NCBI GenBank assembly: GCA_021775455.1
Contig: JAJFHU010000020.1
Location: forward strand, 1 to 64,000
Direction of reading: 5' to 3'
DNA: 64,000 bases
DNA from: Hyphomicrobiales bacterium
Lineage (GTDB): Bacteria; Pseudomonadota; Alphaproteobacteria; Rhizobiales; Rhizobiaceae
In this document: one piece after another, positions 52,014 to 61,674 of the stretch
Numbering within the stretch: position 1 is the stretch's first letter
Layout of the letters: each line of letters begins with the position of its first letter
Translations under genes and position numbers: made by a program
The notes under the pieces: generated by a model
What the model was told of the DNA's origin: nothing
The model's database searches: none
The model's input: only the letters and a program-made list of their open reading frames with translations

Positions 52014-52189
52014 CAATTTGATAATCTCCGCTGCGTAAAATTCATCCCGCTCACCTCAAATCCCATTCGCCCAAGCAACCGCTTAATCGCCGGAGTGGCA
52101 TGTTGGGTTTCCAGCTCAAAACTCACTTCTTCAGCGCTTTGTTTTTCCACCTTTGTGGCTACAATACGCATCATTACCACCAGGCCTGC
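52013..52189 (-). pseudogene. C-terminal GNAT-like fragment, copy 1
   Basis: About 58 codons read 'LVVMMRIVATKVEKQSAEEV', SFELETQHATPAIKRLLGRM and GFEVSG. The 'xxLM..V....GA..V.xELET..AxxxxKxLxxRMGF' pattern fits the last strand-helix unit of a GNAT acetyltransferase. No start or acetyl-CoA site (QxxGxG/A) is present. It overlaps the 3' end of the exported-protein gene at 52131-52649 in another frame, and its TGA overlaps the next ATG. A second copy lies at 52652-52837. Confidence 0.5.
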
Positions 52190-52649
52190 TTTCAAAATAC
52201 TGGATTTCTTCCACAAGCTCTTCAAATTTCATGATTAGCTTCTTTTCTTGAGCTATCTTTATGCACACTTCCGGAGCGTTCCTATCCTTCAGGCAGATTT
52301 TGACTGGACTATTTTTTGATAAAAGATTGTGAGTGGCTGCAAAACCTAGCGCCATTTTGTATGTGTCATCGACTGCAAGATCCAATGAATACATTGAGAA
52401 ATTCAATCCATACCGATTTAAAGCTGACGTATCGCTATTGGTTCCCGGAAGCACAAATCCGGGAGAAGCTATTCCAAAACTGAAGGTGGCGAGCGCTTGC
52501 CTGTCTCCTTTAAAGAGTTCGGTCCGATACATCTCCCAAATTGCAGCGCAATCTTCGGGCTTTTCATTGGCAAAACCATTGGTAGCAGCTACTAACGACA
52601 GTATAATTGCCAAACAGGTTTTTTTGAAATTTTCATTCCCGTATTCCAT
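52131..52649 (-). CDS. Small exported protein of unknown function
   Basis: This 172-residue frame has a signal peptide ('CLAIILSLVAATNGFANEKP') and a mature part with 'EDCAAIWEMYRTELFKGDRQ', 'FGFAATHNLLSKNSPVKICL'-like segments (read from 52240-52340) and paired cysteines (ICLKDRN / EVCIKIA). No family is recognised. The last 20 residues (about 52131-52190) overlap the GNAT-like fragment in a different frame and look like an added tail, so the original stop may have been lost by frameshift. It begins three bases after the stop of GNAT-like copy 2. Confidence 0.55.
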   Translation of the reverse strand: MEYGNENFKKTCLAIILSLVAATNGFANEKPEDCAAIWEMYRTELFKGDRQALATFSFGIASPGFVLPGTNSDTSALNRYGLNFSMYSLDLAVDDTYKMALGFAATHNLLSKNSPVKICLKDRNAPEVCIKIAQEKKLIMKFEELVEEIQYFESRPGGNDAYCSHKGGKTKR

Positions 52650-52651
52650 TT

Positions 52652-52837
52652 TTAAAGATTAGTTTTCTGTTTCAACAAACCCACACTTCTCAACCTGAAC
52701 CCCATCCGCCCAAACAACGGCTTAACCGCCGATGTCGCGTGTTTTGTTTCCAGCTCAATACTCACTTTCTCCGCGCCTTGTCTATTTGCCCATTGCTGCA
52801 CACCACGCATGAAGCCGATACTGCACCTAGCAGCGCT
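52652..52837 (-). pseudogene. C-terminal GNAT-like fragment, copy 2
   Basis: This frame of about 61 codons contains 'MRGVQQWANRQGAEKVSIEL' then ETKHATSAVKPLFGRMGF and a basic tail. It aligns over about 38 residues with copy 1 at 52013-52189 (about 22 identical by eye). It has no acetyl-CoA-binding segment and is cut off by TGA at 52838-52840. Its stop lies three bases before the start of the exported-protein gene at 52649. Confidence 0.5.
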
Positions 52838-52862
52838 TCAAACCCGCCATCATTTATACACC

Positions 52863-53705
52863 TCACCCCACCTTCAACCCGCGCAACCAGTCCGCCACCC
52901 GGTCCGGGCCGATATCGGAAACGCGGATCATGCTGTCGAAACGGTGGCTGAGCTCGCGGATGTGTTCAACCGAATTCACCACCAGATAGCTCTCACCAAG
53001 ATATACCGCCGCCCGTTTGGGTCCAAAAACCGTAAACGGTGCACAGAAGTGCTTCAGACCATCGTATAAAAACAGCCGGAAGGTTGGGTAGAGTTCCTCA
53101 ATCAGTTGTATCATGTGCTCAATCTGCGCCTGACGGACCCCACGCTGCAATCCGCCCCAGATATCCGCACCTTCAGCCAGGTTTTGCAATCGCTGAATGG
53201 GTAATATTGCTTCCATTTCGGTTTCCGGCAACCGTGAATAATCGAGCTGTTGGCGAGCCTGGTCTCTTCTTACGCCAGCATACTCAATATCCCTGTCCAG
53301 AAAAAGATAATCGGTCACAGCCTGCGTAACCAGCAGATCAGGCAAATAAGTCGGTACATAGCGGATCTTGTAGCCCGCCGCTTCCCGGTGCCATTCGGCC
53401 AACAGGGAATCGCCACTGCCATGCTCGCCGGTTTCGATATTCAACTGGGATGCGACTTCGCCAAAGCTGGCCTCATCTTGTGTGATGCCGAGCAGCCAGT
53501 CGATGCTGACACTTTCCCGCGTTGCGATAGCAGTAAGTGTTTCTGCCCGAGGTAACCGAACCGCATCCCGGTCAAGGAACTGGCTAAGCGCTGAGCGGTC
53601 CAGATTGCATCGGCGGGCGAATGCCGACACCGTCTCGTGCCTTCGGTCAATCAGCATGGACAGGCGTTCGCGGAAAACTTCAGCAACCTTGCGCTTGTCC
53701 ATCAA
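52863..53705 (-). CDS. XRE-family helix-turn-helix regulator
   Basis: The 280-residue protein has an N-terminal XRE helix-turn-helix (about 10-70, 'VSAFARRCNLDRSALSQFLD' and RLPRAETLTAIA) and a long C-terminal domain (about 95-280) with 'YVPTYLPDLLVTQAVTDYLF', 'GVRRDQARQQLDYSRLPETE' and 'LRQAQIEHMIQLIEELYPTF'-like segments. The second half faintly resembles the DUF5753-type effector domain found in actinobacterial XRE regulators; that is only a pattern impression. It is divergent from the desaturase gene and could control it. The gene has normal base composition, unlike the AT-rich genes to its left. Confidence 0.82.
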   Translation of the reverse strand: MMDKRKVAEVFRERLSMLIDRRHETVSAFARRCNLDRSALSQFLDRDAVRLPRAETLTAIATRESVSIDWLLGITQDEASFGEVASQLNIETGEHGSGDSLLAEWHREAAGYKIRYVPTYLPDLLVTQAVTDYLFLDRDIEYAGVRRDQARQQLDYSRLPETEMEAILPIQRLQNLAEGADIWGGLQRGVRQAQIEHMIQLIEELYPTFRLFLYDGLKHFCAPFTVFGPKRAAVYLGESYLVVNSVEHIRELSHRFDSMIRVSDIGPDRVADWLRGLKVG

Positions 53706-53895
53706 ATGGCCTTTCGATATTCATAAATGCTACTATACACAACAATTGATTTTTTTCACTACATTTTAGTTGAAAAGTTGCGCTTTCACTCATCGTCTCA
53801 ACGAACTCCCGCAGGCATAATTGGTTGCAGAGCTTGTTTTGGGCAAACAAGAACACCGTAACAAAGGAGCAATTTTTTTGAAGGCTGGGAAAATC

Positions 53896-54828
53896 ATGAA
53901 TTTAGTTAAGGTCGAATGGCCTACGGTCGTGTTAATCATGCTTTGTTATGGAAGCTGGCTGTTGTTGATGCTCAACGCATCGTTCTTTCACCCAGTATTG
54001 TGGATCTTGCTGATCGGCATTCTGCTGACATTTTTTTGGTCACTCATACACGAATCCATCCATGGCCATCCGACCCGCTTACCAGTTCTGAACCACGCAT
54101 TGATGTTTTTTCCCATTGGATGGGTGTATTCTTGGGAGCGGTTCCGCGAAACCCACATTGAACATCACGAGGTGGAAGAGCTCACGGACCCGCTTGATGA
54201 CCCGGAAAGTTTTTATCTGGCACTCCCGGACTGGACGAAAGCCAATCCGGTTGTAAAAGCAGTTCTCAAATTCAACAACACGCTTTGCGGAAGATTGTTG
54301 ATCGGACCCGCAATCTCGGTTCCCCGTTTTTACATCAATGAAATAAAGCTCATGTTGAAGGGTGATGCTGCGGGATTTGGCGTGGCAAAATCCTGGGCGC
54401 TGCATTTGATCGGCGCTGCAATATTGATCATCTTTTTGGCAAACTACACAAATATTCCCATCTGGCAGCATGCGATTGCTGCCTACATGGGTGTTTCATT
54501 CTTGTTGATCAGGACTTTCCTGGAGCATCAGGCGTGTGAAAAACATGGCGAACGAACAGTGATTATTGAACAGCCCTGCCCGATTGCATTCCTCTTCCTG
54601 TTCAACAGCCTGCACGCTGTACATCACACAAAACCGGGACTTCCCTGGTACAAACTATTGAAAACCTATCGGGGAAATCGTGAGTATTACATTCGTGAAA
54701 ACAATGGGTATGTATACAATTCATACGCCGAAATATTCCGGCGCTATTTTTTCAGGGCGAAAGAGCCCATCCCTCATCCGTTCTTGCGGACGGCTACCAA
54801 CATCCAAACTGAGAGAATTCATTCGTGA
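53896..54828 (+). CDS. Membrane fatty acid desaturase family protein
   Basis: The 310-residue membrane protein has the three histidine boxes of diiron desaturases and hydroxylases: HESIHGH ('FFWSLIHESIHGHPTRLPVL'), HIEHH ('RETHIEHHEVEELTDPLDDP') and HAVHH ('NSLHAVHHTKPGLPWYKLLK'). About four to six helices frame them. It may desaturate or hydroxylate lipids or acyl carotenoid-like substrates. The ATG at 53896 is chosen from relatives; a TTG at 53878 has a better Shine-Dalgarno (AGGAG 8 bases upstream) and would add six residues. Its TGA overlaps the GTG start of the next gene. Confidence 0.9.
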   Translation: MNLVKVEWPTVVLIMLCYGSWLLLMLNASFFHPVLWILLIGILLTFFWSLIHESIHGHPTRLPVLNHALMFFPIGWVYSWERFRETHIEHHEVEELTDPLDDPESFYLALPDWTKANPVVKAVLKFNNTLCGRLLIGPAISVPRFYINEIKLMLKGDAAGFGVAKSWALHLIGAAILIIFLANYTNIPIWQHAIAAYMGVSFLLIRTFLEHQACEKHGERTVIIEQPCPIAFLFLFNSLHAVHHTKPGLPWYKLLKTYRGNREYYIRENNGYVYNSYAEIFRRYFFRAKEPIPHPFLRTATNIQTERIHS

Positions 54829-55595
54829 GCAACCCCATTGCCAATCTGTGCATGTATGACTGGCCTGAAACGTCAGCATCGATAGACAGATTATGGGAGT
54901 TAATCGCAGCCAACCTCAATGAAGCCGGTATTGATGCGCCGGTATCACTCTTTCGCGGTGATGGCATTGGAGACACCTGGACCGACCCGAATTTGATTAT
55001 CGGCCAAACCTGCGGCTGGCCATACATAAACCGCCTTCGCGGCAAGGCAGTACCTTTCGCCCGCTTTACATACGATTTGCCGAACTGCCCGGCGGGAGAT
55101 TATTATTCGGTTTACATCGGCCAGAGCGAGGGAGATTCCAAATTCCTGAAAGACCGGCAAACCATTTCCAGCGCTGGAAAAATTGCAGTCAATGGCGACG
55201 ATTCACAATCCGGTTTTCGGGTTTATCGGGAAATTACAATTGATGCTCCGGCGGATGCATTGCCGAAAGAAATTCTCCTCGTGACAGGATCGCATCGCAA
55301 TTCTGTTAAAGCCGTCGCAGAAGGAAAGGCAAACATCGCTGCAATTGATGGCATAGCTTTCGAATTGTCCAAACAGCATGACAAGCACCTGACCGACAAT
55401 GTAACCGTTATTGGTCACTCAAACCCTGTGCCTGGCCTTCCCTTGATTACGTCACTTGATAATGCAGACAAAGTGCCCTTGCTCTATAAGGCAGTAGATA
55501 ACGCGGTGAAAAATCTGAATTTAGAAGATAAAAATACGTTGTTTATCAACGGGATGGTTGCCGCTCATGATTCAGATTATGAGATACTGGCGTAA
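54825..55595 (+). CDS. PhnD-like substrate-binding protein without signal peptide
   Basis: The 256-residue protein starts with GTG inside the desaturase stop (GTGA) and has a periplasmic-binding-protein-like fold similar to the phosphate/phosphonate binding family (PhnD, PF12974-like): 'MYDWPETSASIDRLWELIAA', 'WTDPNLIIGQTCGWPYINRL' and 'ANIAAIDGIAFELSKQHDKH'. It has no signal sequence and no permease or ATPase gene near it, so it may be a cytoplasmic binding or sensor protein. Coupled translation with the desaturase suggests a shared task, for instance control by a ligand, but this is inference. Confidence 0.8.
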   Translation: MSNPIANLCMYDWPETSASIDRLWELIAANLNEAGIDAPVSLFRGDGIGDTWTDPNLIIGQTCGWPYINRLRGKAVPFARFTYDLPNCPAGDYYSVYIGQSEGDSKFLKDRQTISSAGKIAVNGDDSQSGFRVYREITIDAPADALPKEILLVTGSHRNSVKAVAEGKANIAAIDGIAFELSKQHDKHLTDNVTVIGHSNPVPGLPLITSLDNADKVPLLYKAVDNAVKNLNLEDKNTLFINGMVAAHDSDYEILA

Positions 55596-55606
55596 GCTGC
55601 AAATTA

Positions 55607-56728
55607 TCACGCAGCTACATATACACCACCTGAAACCGGCTCCGAGACGCCCGTAGTTCCCGGAAAAGTTAGCGGCAAGCCTTCAAGCGAACGTACTGCC
55701 ATATAGGCCCAGGCTTCCGCTTCTATCGAATCGCCATTGAAGCCACCTGCTTCCGCCGTGATGACTTTCAAAACTCCATTTTTTTGGGCAAGTTCTCTCA
55801 AATCCTGCATGATTACAGGATTGTTTCGCCCGCCGCCGCAAACAATCCAGAGCATTGGCATATGCGGAAGAAGCTTTGCCGAATTCAAAATACTTTCTGC
55901 AGTTAGCCTCGCCAGGGTTCTTGCTCCATCTTCAATCGACACTGTTTCGGATTGAAGCGGCGGGAAATCTCCGCGATCAAGAGACCGCCGAGGATTTTCA
56001 CCAAACCACGGTACCGACATATATTCGTTTACGATGTCCTGAATAACCCGGCCCTTGGAAGCCAGTTTTCCACCTTCGTCAAATTGACCAATTCCATTGA
56101 ATTCAATCCATTGATCAATCAACCCATTACCAGGGCCTGCATCAAAAGCAATCAGCGCTTCACCAACATAGGTAATGTTGGAAATTCCGCCAATGTTGAT
56201 AAACATGACCGGCTGGCAATTTTGATTGGATTCCTCCAAAGAGGCTGCCAATGCTTGATGATAAATTGGCGCAAGTGGAGCTCCCTGCCCGCCATGCGCC
56301 ATGTCATTTGCACGCATGTCAAAAACGACCGGAATACCGGTTTGTGCTGCCAGCAAGTCTCCATCGCCCAGTTGCACGGTAAAACCGTCATTCGGGCGAT
56401 GAACCACAGTCTGGCCGTGAAAACCGATTACATCCACAGTTGAAGCCGACAACCGGTTTTCTTCCAGAAAATGCTCAATTCCCTTCACATGCAATTTTGT
56501 TATCCAACGCTCAGTTTCCCTTAGAAATTCTGAGCGCTCATCCCGGTTTTCCATGCCCGCAGCTTCGACTAGTGCCCGCTTTAATTTTGAACGGAGTTCT
56601 ACATCATACGGGAACATCATTGATGGACCGCGTTCGACTTTATCACGCCCATCTGTGCGGATTAGCGCAATGTCAATTCCGTCCATGCTGGTACCACTCA
56701 TCATGCCGAGGGCGGTTCGCAATGTCAT
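55607..56728 (-). CDS. anmK: Anhydro-N-acetylmuramic acid kinase
   Basis: AnmK phosphorylates and opens 1,6-anhydro-MurNAc from peptidoglycan turnover to MurNAc-6-phosphate. I start at the ATG at 56728 (373 residues) because AGGAAG lies about 9 bases before it; a TTG at 56737 has none. Motifs are '[20 protein letters not shown]', '[20 protein letters not shown]', '[20 protein letters not shown]', '[20 protein letters not shown]' and '[17 protein letters not shown]'. The divergent tyrS partner is typical of Rhizobiales. Confidence 0.95.
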   Translation of the reverse strand: MTLRTALGMMSGTSMDGIDIALIRTDGRDKVERGPSMMFPYDVELRSKLKRALVEAAGMENRDERSEFLRETERWITKLHVKGIEHFLEENRLSASTVDVIGFHGQTVVHRPNDGFTVQLGDGDLLAAQTGIPVVFDMRANDMAHGGQGAPLAPIYHQALAASLEESNQNCQPVMFINIGGISNITYVGEALIAFDAGPGNGLIDQWIEFNGIGQFDEGGKLASKGRVIQDIVNEYMSVPWFGENPRRSLDRGDFPPLQSETVSIEDGARTLARLTAESILNSAKLLPHMPMLWIVCGGGRNNPVIMQDLRELAQKNGVLKVITAEAGGFNGDSIEAEAWAYMAVRSLEGLPLTFPGTTGVSEPVSGGVYVAA

Positions 56729-56819
56729 ATTCTGCAACTTCCTCGTGATCTTTTGTTTTCAACCTGCTATGAGCCGTCAAAACTCAGTAGCAACAAACGA
56801 ATCCCAAAACCAGTTTATC

Positions 56820-58073
56820 ATGTCCACCTATAAATCCGAATTTCTCAAAGTTCTTTCCGAGCGCGGTTTTATTCATCAAATGTCTGATGAAACCGGCCTC
56901 GATAAGCTGTTGAACAAGGAAACCGTATCCGCATACATCGGCTTTGATGCAACCGCACCAAGCTTGCACGCGGGAAGCTTGGTCCAAATCATGCTCCTGT
57001 ACTGGTTTCAACAAACCGGGCACCGTCCAATCGTACTTATGGGCGGCGGTACCACGATGGTGGGCGATCCGTCTGGTAAAGACGAAAGCCGACAGTTGAT
57101 TACGACTGAAAAGATCGCCGAAAACAAGGACGGCATCAAACAGGTATTCAGCCAGTTTCTTGAATTTGGGGACAGTGGCAAACAAGCCGTAATGGCTGAC
57201 AATGCAGACTGGCTGCTAGACTTGAACTACGTTGAATTTCTTCGAGACTACGGCAGGCACCTCTCGGTCAATCAAATGCTGGGTCGCGATTCTGTTAAGC
57301 TACGGCTGGAGCGCGAGCAGCATCTATCATTTCTTGAATTCAATTACATGGTCCTGCAGGCTTACGATTTCGTAGAACTAAATCGCCGCCACGATTGCCG
57401 CATGCAAATGGGCGGCTCTGACCAGTGGGGCAACATAGTTTCAGGTGTGGATCTTGGTCGGCGATGTGGAACCGATGAACTGTTCGCAGTTACCACTCCA
57501 CTTCTGACCACCTCGTCTGGCGCAAAAATGGGCAAAACGGCCAGTGGCGCGATATGGCTGAGCAAGGAAATGCTTCCCGTCTATGACTATTGGCAATATT
57601 GGCGCAACTCCGAAGACGCCGATGTTGCACGATTCATGAAGCTGTTCACCACTTTGCCGCTGGATGAAATCACCCGTTGCGAAAAACTGCAAGGTGCGGA
57701 AATGAATGAAGCTAAGAAGCTTCTCGCAACTGAAGCCACTGCAATGGTTCATGGTCGTGAAGCTGCAGAACTTGCAGCAGAAACTGCCAGAAAAACCTTC
57801 GAGGAGGGTGCCGTAGCGGATACGCTACCCACAATCTCGGTGGATCGCTCGGATATTGCAAACGGCATAGGTGTGCTTACCCTGATGGTGCAAGCGGGAC
57901 TGGCGACATCAAACGGCGAAGCGCGCAGGCACATCAAGGGTGGCGCAGTACGGATCAATGACGAGGCTGTGTCAGATGAGAGACTTGTCGTGACAGCGGA
58001 TATGCTTGCACAGTCTGAAGTACTCAAACTTTCCCTTGGGAAGAAAAAACATGTCTTGGTGAAAAGCGGCTAA
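56820..58073 (+). CDS. tyrS: Tyrosine-tRNA ligase
   Basis: TyrRS charges tRNA-Tyr. From the ATG at 56820 it has 417 residues; the frame is open further upstream across the divergent anmK start and relatives begin near '[20 protein letters not shown]'. The class I signature is HAGS in '[20 protein letters not shown]' and KMGKT in '[19 protein letters not shown]', with '[20 protein letters not shown]' at the tyrosine site and an S4-like tail ('[20 protein letters not shown]'). It is convergent with the AsmA-like gene. Confidence 0.97.
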   Translation: MSTYKSEFLKVLSERGFIHQMSDETGLDKLLNKETVSAYIGFDATAPSLHAGSLVQIMLLYWFQQTGHRPIVLMGGGTTMVGDPSGKDESRQLITTEKIAENKDGIKQVFSQFLEFGDSGKQAVMADNADWLLDLNYVEFLRDYGRHLSVNQMLGRDSVKLRLEREQHLSFLEFNYMVLQAYDFVELNRRHDCRMQMGGSDQWGNIVSGVDLGRRCGTDELFAVTTPLLTTSSGAKMGKTASGAIWLSKEMLPVYDYWQYWRNSEDADVARFMKLFTTLPLDEITRCEKLQGAEMNEAKKLLATEATAMVHGREAAELAAETARKTFEEGAVADTLPTISVDRSDIANGIGVLTLMVQAGLATSNGEARRHIKGGAVRINDEAVSDERLVVTADMLAQSEVLKLSLGKKKHVLVKSG

Positions 58074-58079
58074 TCCACA

Positions 58080-61000
58080 TCACCGGATGGGTTCAAATAC
58101 CTTGTTGAAAATACCCGGCGCAACAACTGAAAGCGGATTGAGGATAATTTTGGGATTTGTACGCGGCCCCTGAAGCCGGTAGGTAATACCAATCAGTCCC
58201 GAGTCATTGCCATTTGAAAGAATCTGGCCAATTATCGGGATCGCCGATACCGCCATGTTCAATCCCTGAGCCGGCATGAATGTTCCGATCAGGTCAATTC
58301 GGTCTTTTGCATCATATACATCGCCGGCATAGGTAAGCCCCACACTAGTGCCTCGTATGACACCGTCTTTTACAGCCAGATACCCCTCACCTTTTTCGAT
58401 AAGGGCATTTGCAACCAGAAACTTGGCTCGCTGATCTCTGGACCCTTGCAATCGGATTACCCGCTCACCCTTTTCCCTGCGAACCTGATTGTTGGTACTG
58501 GATACAAGTTTTTCCAGGCGTGGTTCGTTCACCACATCAAAATTCACTATTCTTACCGGCCCCAAAAACGGGCCATCATTCGTACGCGTCAGGTTGGCGC
58601 TCAGATTTCCACCTTCCATTCGTGAATAAATGTTCGCAAATGCCAATCCATTTCCGGCATCATTTGTCAGGATAGTAAATGTGGTGGCTTCACCTTCGCG
58701 CACAGCACCAATAATATAATCAACCCCGGAATTGCCCCTGCCCGACAAATCTATGCGTTTCAGCCAGCCGCCTGAGCTTTCATAAGCCAATTGAACATCT
58801 CGAATAGAGCGATCTCCAAATCCCGTAACCGTGTCAAAATTGGCCAACAAAACAACCGATCGTTTGCCTTGTTCCTCAGCAAAGCCACCTTCGTGAATGA
58901 TTTTGTTGATAATTCCCCTGGCATCATATTGCAGGCCGGAAGCATTGATTTTGAAAACATCTTCCTCGCGTTTTATGGTGGTTTGAAAATCATCAGCTTC
59001 ATTGAGAACTATGCGCGACATGTCGGCTGACAGAAGACCCTTTGAATCAAAGCGCAAATCGCCGTCGGCTCTAAATCCCTCCCCCTGAATTGTGAAATCG
59101 CGCAAATGTTTGTTCGGACCGTTCTTTTTGAGATTGAACTTGCCCTTGGCTGGAATGCCAACACCTTTGCGCCACCCAATCCACGGCAGGTTTACCTCCG
59201 CATTTGTAAAATCAATCTCGTGTATCTCTTCTGATGCGGATTGAACTATCCGCACGTTGATCGGCCCGTTAACAACCGGATTTAAATCAAGGCCGAGTTT
59301 TTCAAGTTCCGCCTTGCCCAGGGTGGTGGTTACGGTGCGCTTTCTGGAAACCTTGCCGGATTTTCCGATAGGCTCGATCAAATTGATCCTTGCACTCACA
59401 CCATCAATCAGCGCGGTCCCGTGAACACTCGCACTGTAGGAGTTGGCATCGATAAGTACATCAGCTTCGGAGATGATACGATTTGCCAGCTTTTTCGAAC
59501 TTGATGCATCCTGCAAATCAATCAGCACATTCCAGTCAACTTCCTCATACTTGACACCCTTGCGAATTGGAAATCTGGCAACAATGTCTGCATGTGCCTT
59601 TCCCTTGAATTGTTCCGGGGCAACCTTCATTCGTTCCATCACCCGCAAAGGCTTTGCTTCCGTAATGGCTGCAATCGTGGTCAGGCTCCCATCAAGCGAA
59701 ATCGTAGTCTCACCAACTTTTTCCCTGGCAGCAAAATCCTCCATTCGAAAGGTAGCAGAAAGCACATTGGCTGGCCCGTCACCCAGGTCTGTCACCACAC
59801 CAGAATCCAGATTTGCCGATATTTCCATGCCTTGAATTTTAACCTGGCCATTTCCGTCATGAATAAACGGTAACTCACCGAACGGTTGAACCGATGTATT
59901 TTCCAGCTGAACGTCAAGTTTGAAGTGCTCTGGTTCCATTCTGGCACCCTGACGCATCCTGAAGAGAATTCCCGATGGTATGTCTGCCTCGAGTGTCCCC
60001 GACACCAACTGACCGCCCTTAATATGCTCATGCACCCATTTACGCGCACCCGGACTGATAAACATTGGCCAGAATTGTTTGACCGCTGCCACGGAGATTC
60101 CATCTGAATAAGCCGTTGCCTTCACCGATGGTGTTTCACCATCAAATACAAACTTGCCGGAACTTTTGATTGAGCCATCCCGGGTCGTAAGAAACGCATT
60201 GTCGATTGCCAAAATACGGTCACTCGTATCAAGTACACCTGCAATTTTGACTGCCGCGAGTTCATTCTTTTCGCCTTCGATTGTTGCCTCGAACTCGCCT
60301 CTTTGCATGATCATGTCAAAGCGGATCGGCCCGGCATAACCTGCTGATTCATTTTCCGGTTTAAGGCCGCCTATTAACTGGGCCTTGAGGCGGCCAAGTT
60401 CGAGTGTCGAAGGATCCATCTCGATCTGGTTTCGCGAAAGAATCAGGCGGAAATTTAGTTCAAGTTGCTTGATCGGGGCCGATTCACCCAATCCAAGTCG
60501 CAAGTCTCCGCCAGAAGATATAATTGTCAATCTGGGTTCGATCGCCGTATTATTGCGGTCAAACGGTATTTCACCACTGACGTCCACGACGCCGTTTGCA
60601 CCAATCATGCCCTTTTGTGCATTGCTGGATTGGAGCCATTCCTGAACGTTCACACCAGTCGCCGAGAAATCAAATGAACGATGATATTCACCCTTGGAGC
60701 CATAGGTTGCAAACAGGTTGACGGTAGAATTAATGCTGCTTAGTTGTCCGTCAAGAACAAAACTTCCATCTCGTTTCGGATTGAATATCAAACTCTCAAT
60801 TTCCAGTGGGTCCAGTTCCTTTCGACCAAAAACTTTTCCCTCAACACGAGAATTGCGAAGCTCGAACTTGTCAAGTTTTCCGCCAATCATTTGTTGTTGA
60901 AATCGAGCCAACTCACTGCCGAAGGCATTTAACGGCTTGTCGAGATGGTTGGGTATTAAGAGCCCTTGTCCCGAACCGAGAACGTCTGCGTTAATGATGC

Positions 61001-61394
61001 CCTCTTCAATATAAATTGAATCGAAACTAAGTTCACCAACAAGCAGTCGCCAAAACTTCAAACTGACCGTAAGTTCACCAATTTTTGAGAGCAGTTTTCC
61101 GTCTTCTCTCCGGGTGATAATTATATCGCTGCTTTTGACCCCTACAAATCCGTCAAAATCAAATCCCAGATCTGCGGAATCAATCCGGACATCAAATTTA
61201 GGCCCAACAATACTCTCCAATCCGTGTTCGAGTTGTTGATGGAGAGCCGAGCCTTTGGCAGTTTTTCCAAGGGCAAAGTAATAAAGCCCACCCCCAACCA
61301 CCAAAAGGAAAAGCAGAAGACAGACTACAAATGCCAGTAGTGTACGCATTAATCGGGCCATTCGACCAGCTCTAATGGTAGCTGTTTGTTGCAA
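58080..61394 (-). CDS. Large AsmA/YhdP-like envelope protein (DUF3971)
   Basis: This 1104-residue protein has one membrane helix near the N-terminus ('LLAFVVCLLLFLLVVGGGLY') and a long periplasmic beta-rich body. The order and repeated 'L-G-x-L-x-G' strands fit AsmA-like proteins of the YhdP/TamB group, with DUF3971 about 300-650 and an AsmA-like C-terminal part near 900-1080. These proteins are thought to bridge inner and outer membranes and carry phospholipids. The start is TTG at 61394, after GGGGG; an internal ATG at 61361 is possible. It is convergent with tyrS, a frequent arrangement in this order. Confidence 0.85.
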   Translation of the reverse strand: MQQTATIRAGRMARLMRTLLAFVVCLLLFLLVVGGGLYYFALGKTAKGSALHQQLEHGLESIVGPKFDVRIDSADLGFDFDGFVGVKSSDIIITRREDGKLLSKIGELTVSLKFWRLLVGELSFDSIYIEEGIINADVLGSGQGLLIPNHLDKPLNAFGSELARFQQQMIGGKLDKFELRNSRVEGKVFGRKELDPLEIESLIFNPKRDGSFVLDGQLSSINSTVNLFATYGSKGEYHRSFDFSATGVNVQEWLQSSNAQKGMIGANGVVDVSGEIPFDRNNTAIEPRLTIISSGGDLRLGLGESAPIKQLELNFRLILSRNQIEMDPSTLELGRLKAQLIGGLKPENESAGYAGPIRFDMIMQRGEFEATIEGEKNELAAVKIAGVLDTSDRILAIDNAFLTTRDGSIKSSGKFVFDGETPSVKATAYSDGISVAAVKQFWPMFISPGARKWVHEHIKGGQLVSGTLEADIPSGILFRMRQGARMEPEHFKLDVQLENTSVQPFGELPFIHDGNGQVKIQGMEISANLDSGVVTDLGDGPANVLSATFRMEDFAAREKVGETTISLDGSLTTIAAITEAKPLRVMERMKVAPEQFKGKAHADIVARFPIRKGVKYEEVDWNVLIDLQDASSSKKLANRIISEADVLIDANSYSASVHGTALIDGVSARINLIEPIGKSGKVSRKRTVTTTLGKAELEKLGLDLNPVVNGPINVRIVQSASEEIHEIDFTNAEVNLPWIGWRKGVGIPAKGKFNLKKNGPNKHLRDFTIQGEGFRADGDLRFDSKGLLSADMSRIVLNEADDFQTTIKREEDVFKINASGLQYDARGIINKIIHEGGFAEEQGKRSVVLLANFDTVTGFGDRSIRDVQLAYESSGGWLKRIDLSGRGNSGVDYIIGAVREGEATTFTILTNDAGNGLAFANIYSRMEGGNLSANLTRTNDGPFLGPVRIVNFDVVNEPRLEKLVSSTNNQVRREKGERVIRLQGSRDQRAKFLVANALIEKGEGYLAVKDGVIRGTSVGLTYAGDVYDAKDRIDLIGTFMPAQGLNMAVSAIPIIGQILSNGNDSGLIGITYRLQGPRTNPKIILNPLSVVAPGIFNKVFEPIR

Positions 61395-61674
61395 TTATAC
61401 CCCCGATATCTTCTCAGCCTGTTGTAAACACTCCAGAATCATGCCCCAAACAAGTGTTATTTGGAAGGCGTCGATTTGAAAAGCGGAAGCTTGATTGATT
61501 TTTCAGGTTTTCTTGATTCCGGCCGCGCATGATTATCAATTTCTATGGTCCCATCATGGTCAAACAATGGCCAAGGCTTGTGGCGTGTGGTTGATTTGCA
61601 CCGCCACGCAAACCCTTTGTTAACCATAATTTGGTTTACTGGATAACGAAGTTTGTAATGTTGAGTGCTGCTAT

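Noticed and set aside
61457-61627. A 56-codon minus-strand frame rich in basic residues upstream of the M23 peptidase gene.
   Set aside because: No Shine-Dalgarno, no recognisable feature, and it lies in the likely promoter region of two divergent genes. It could be real but is not supported.
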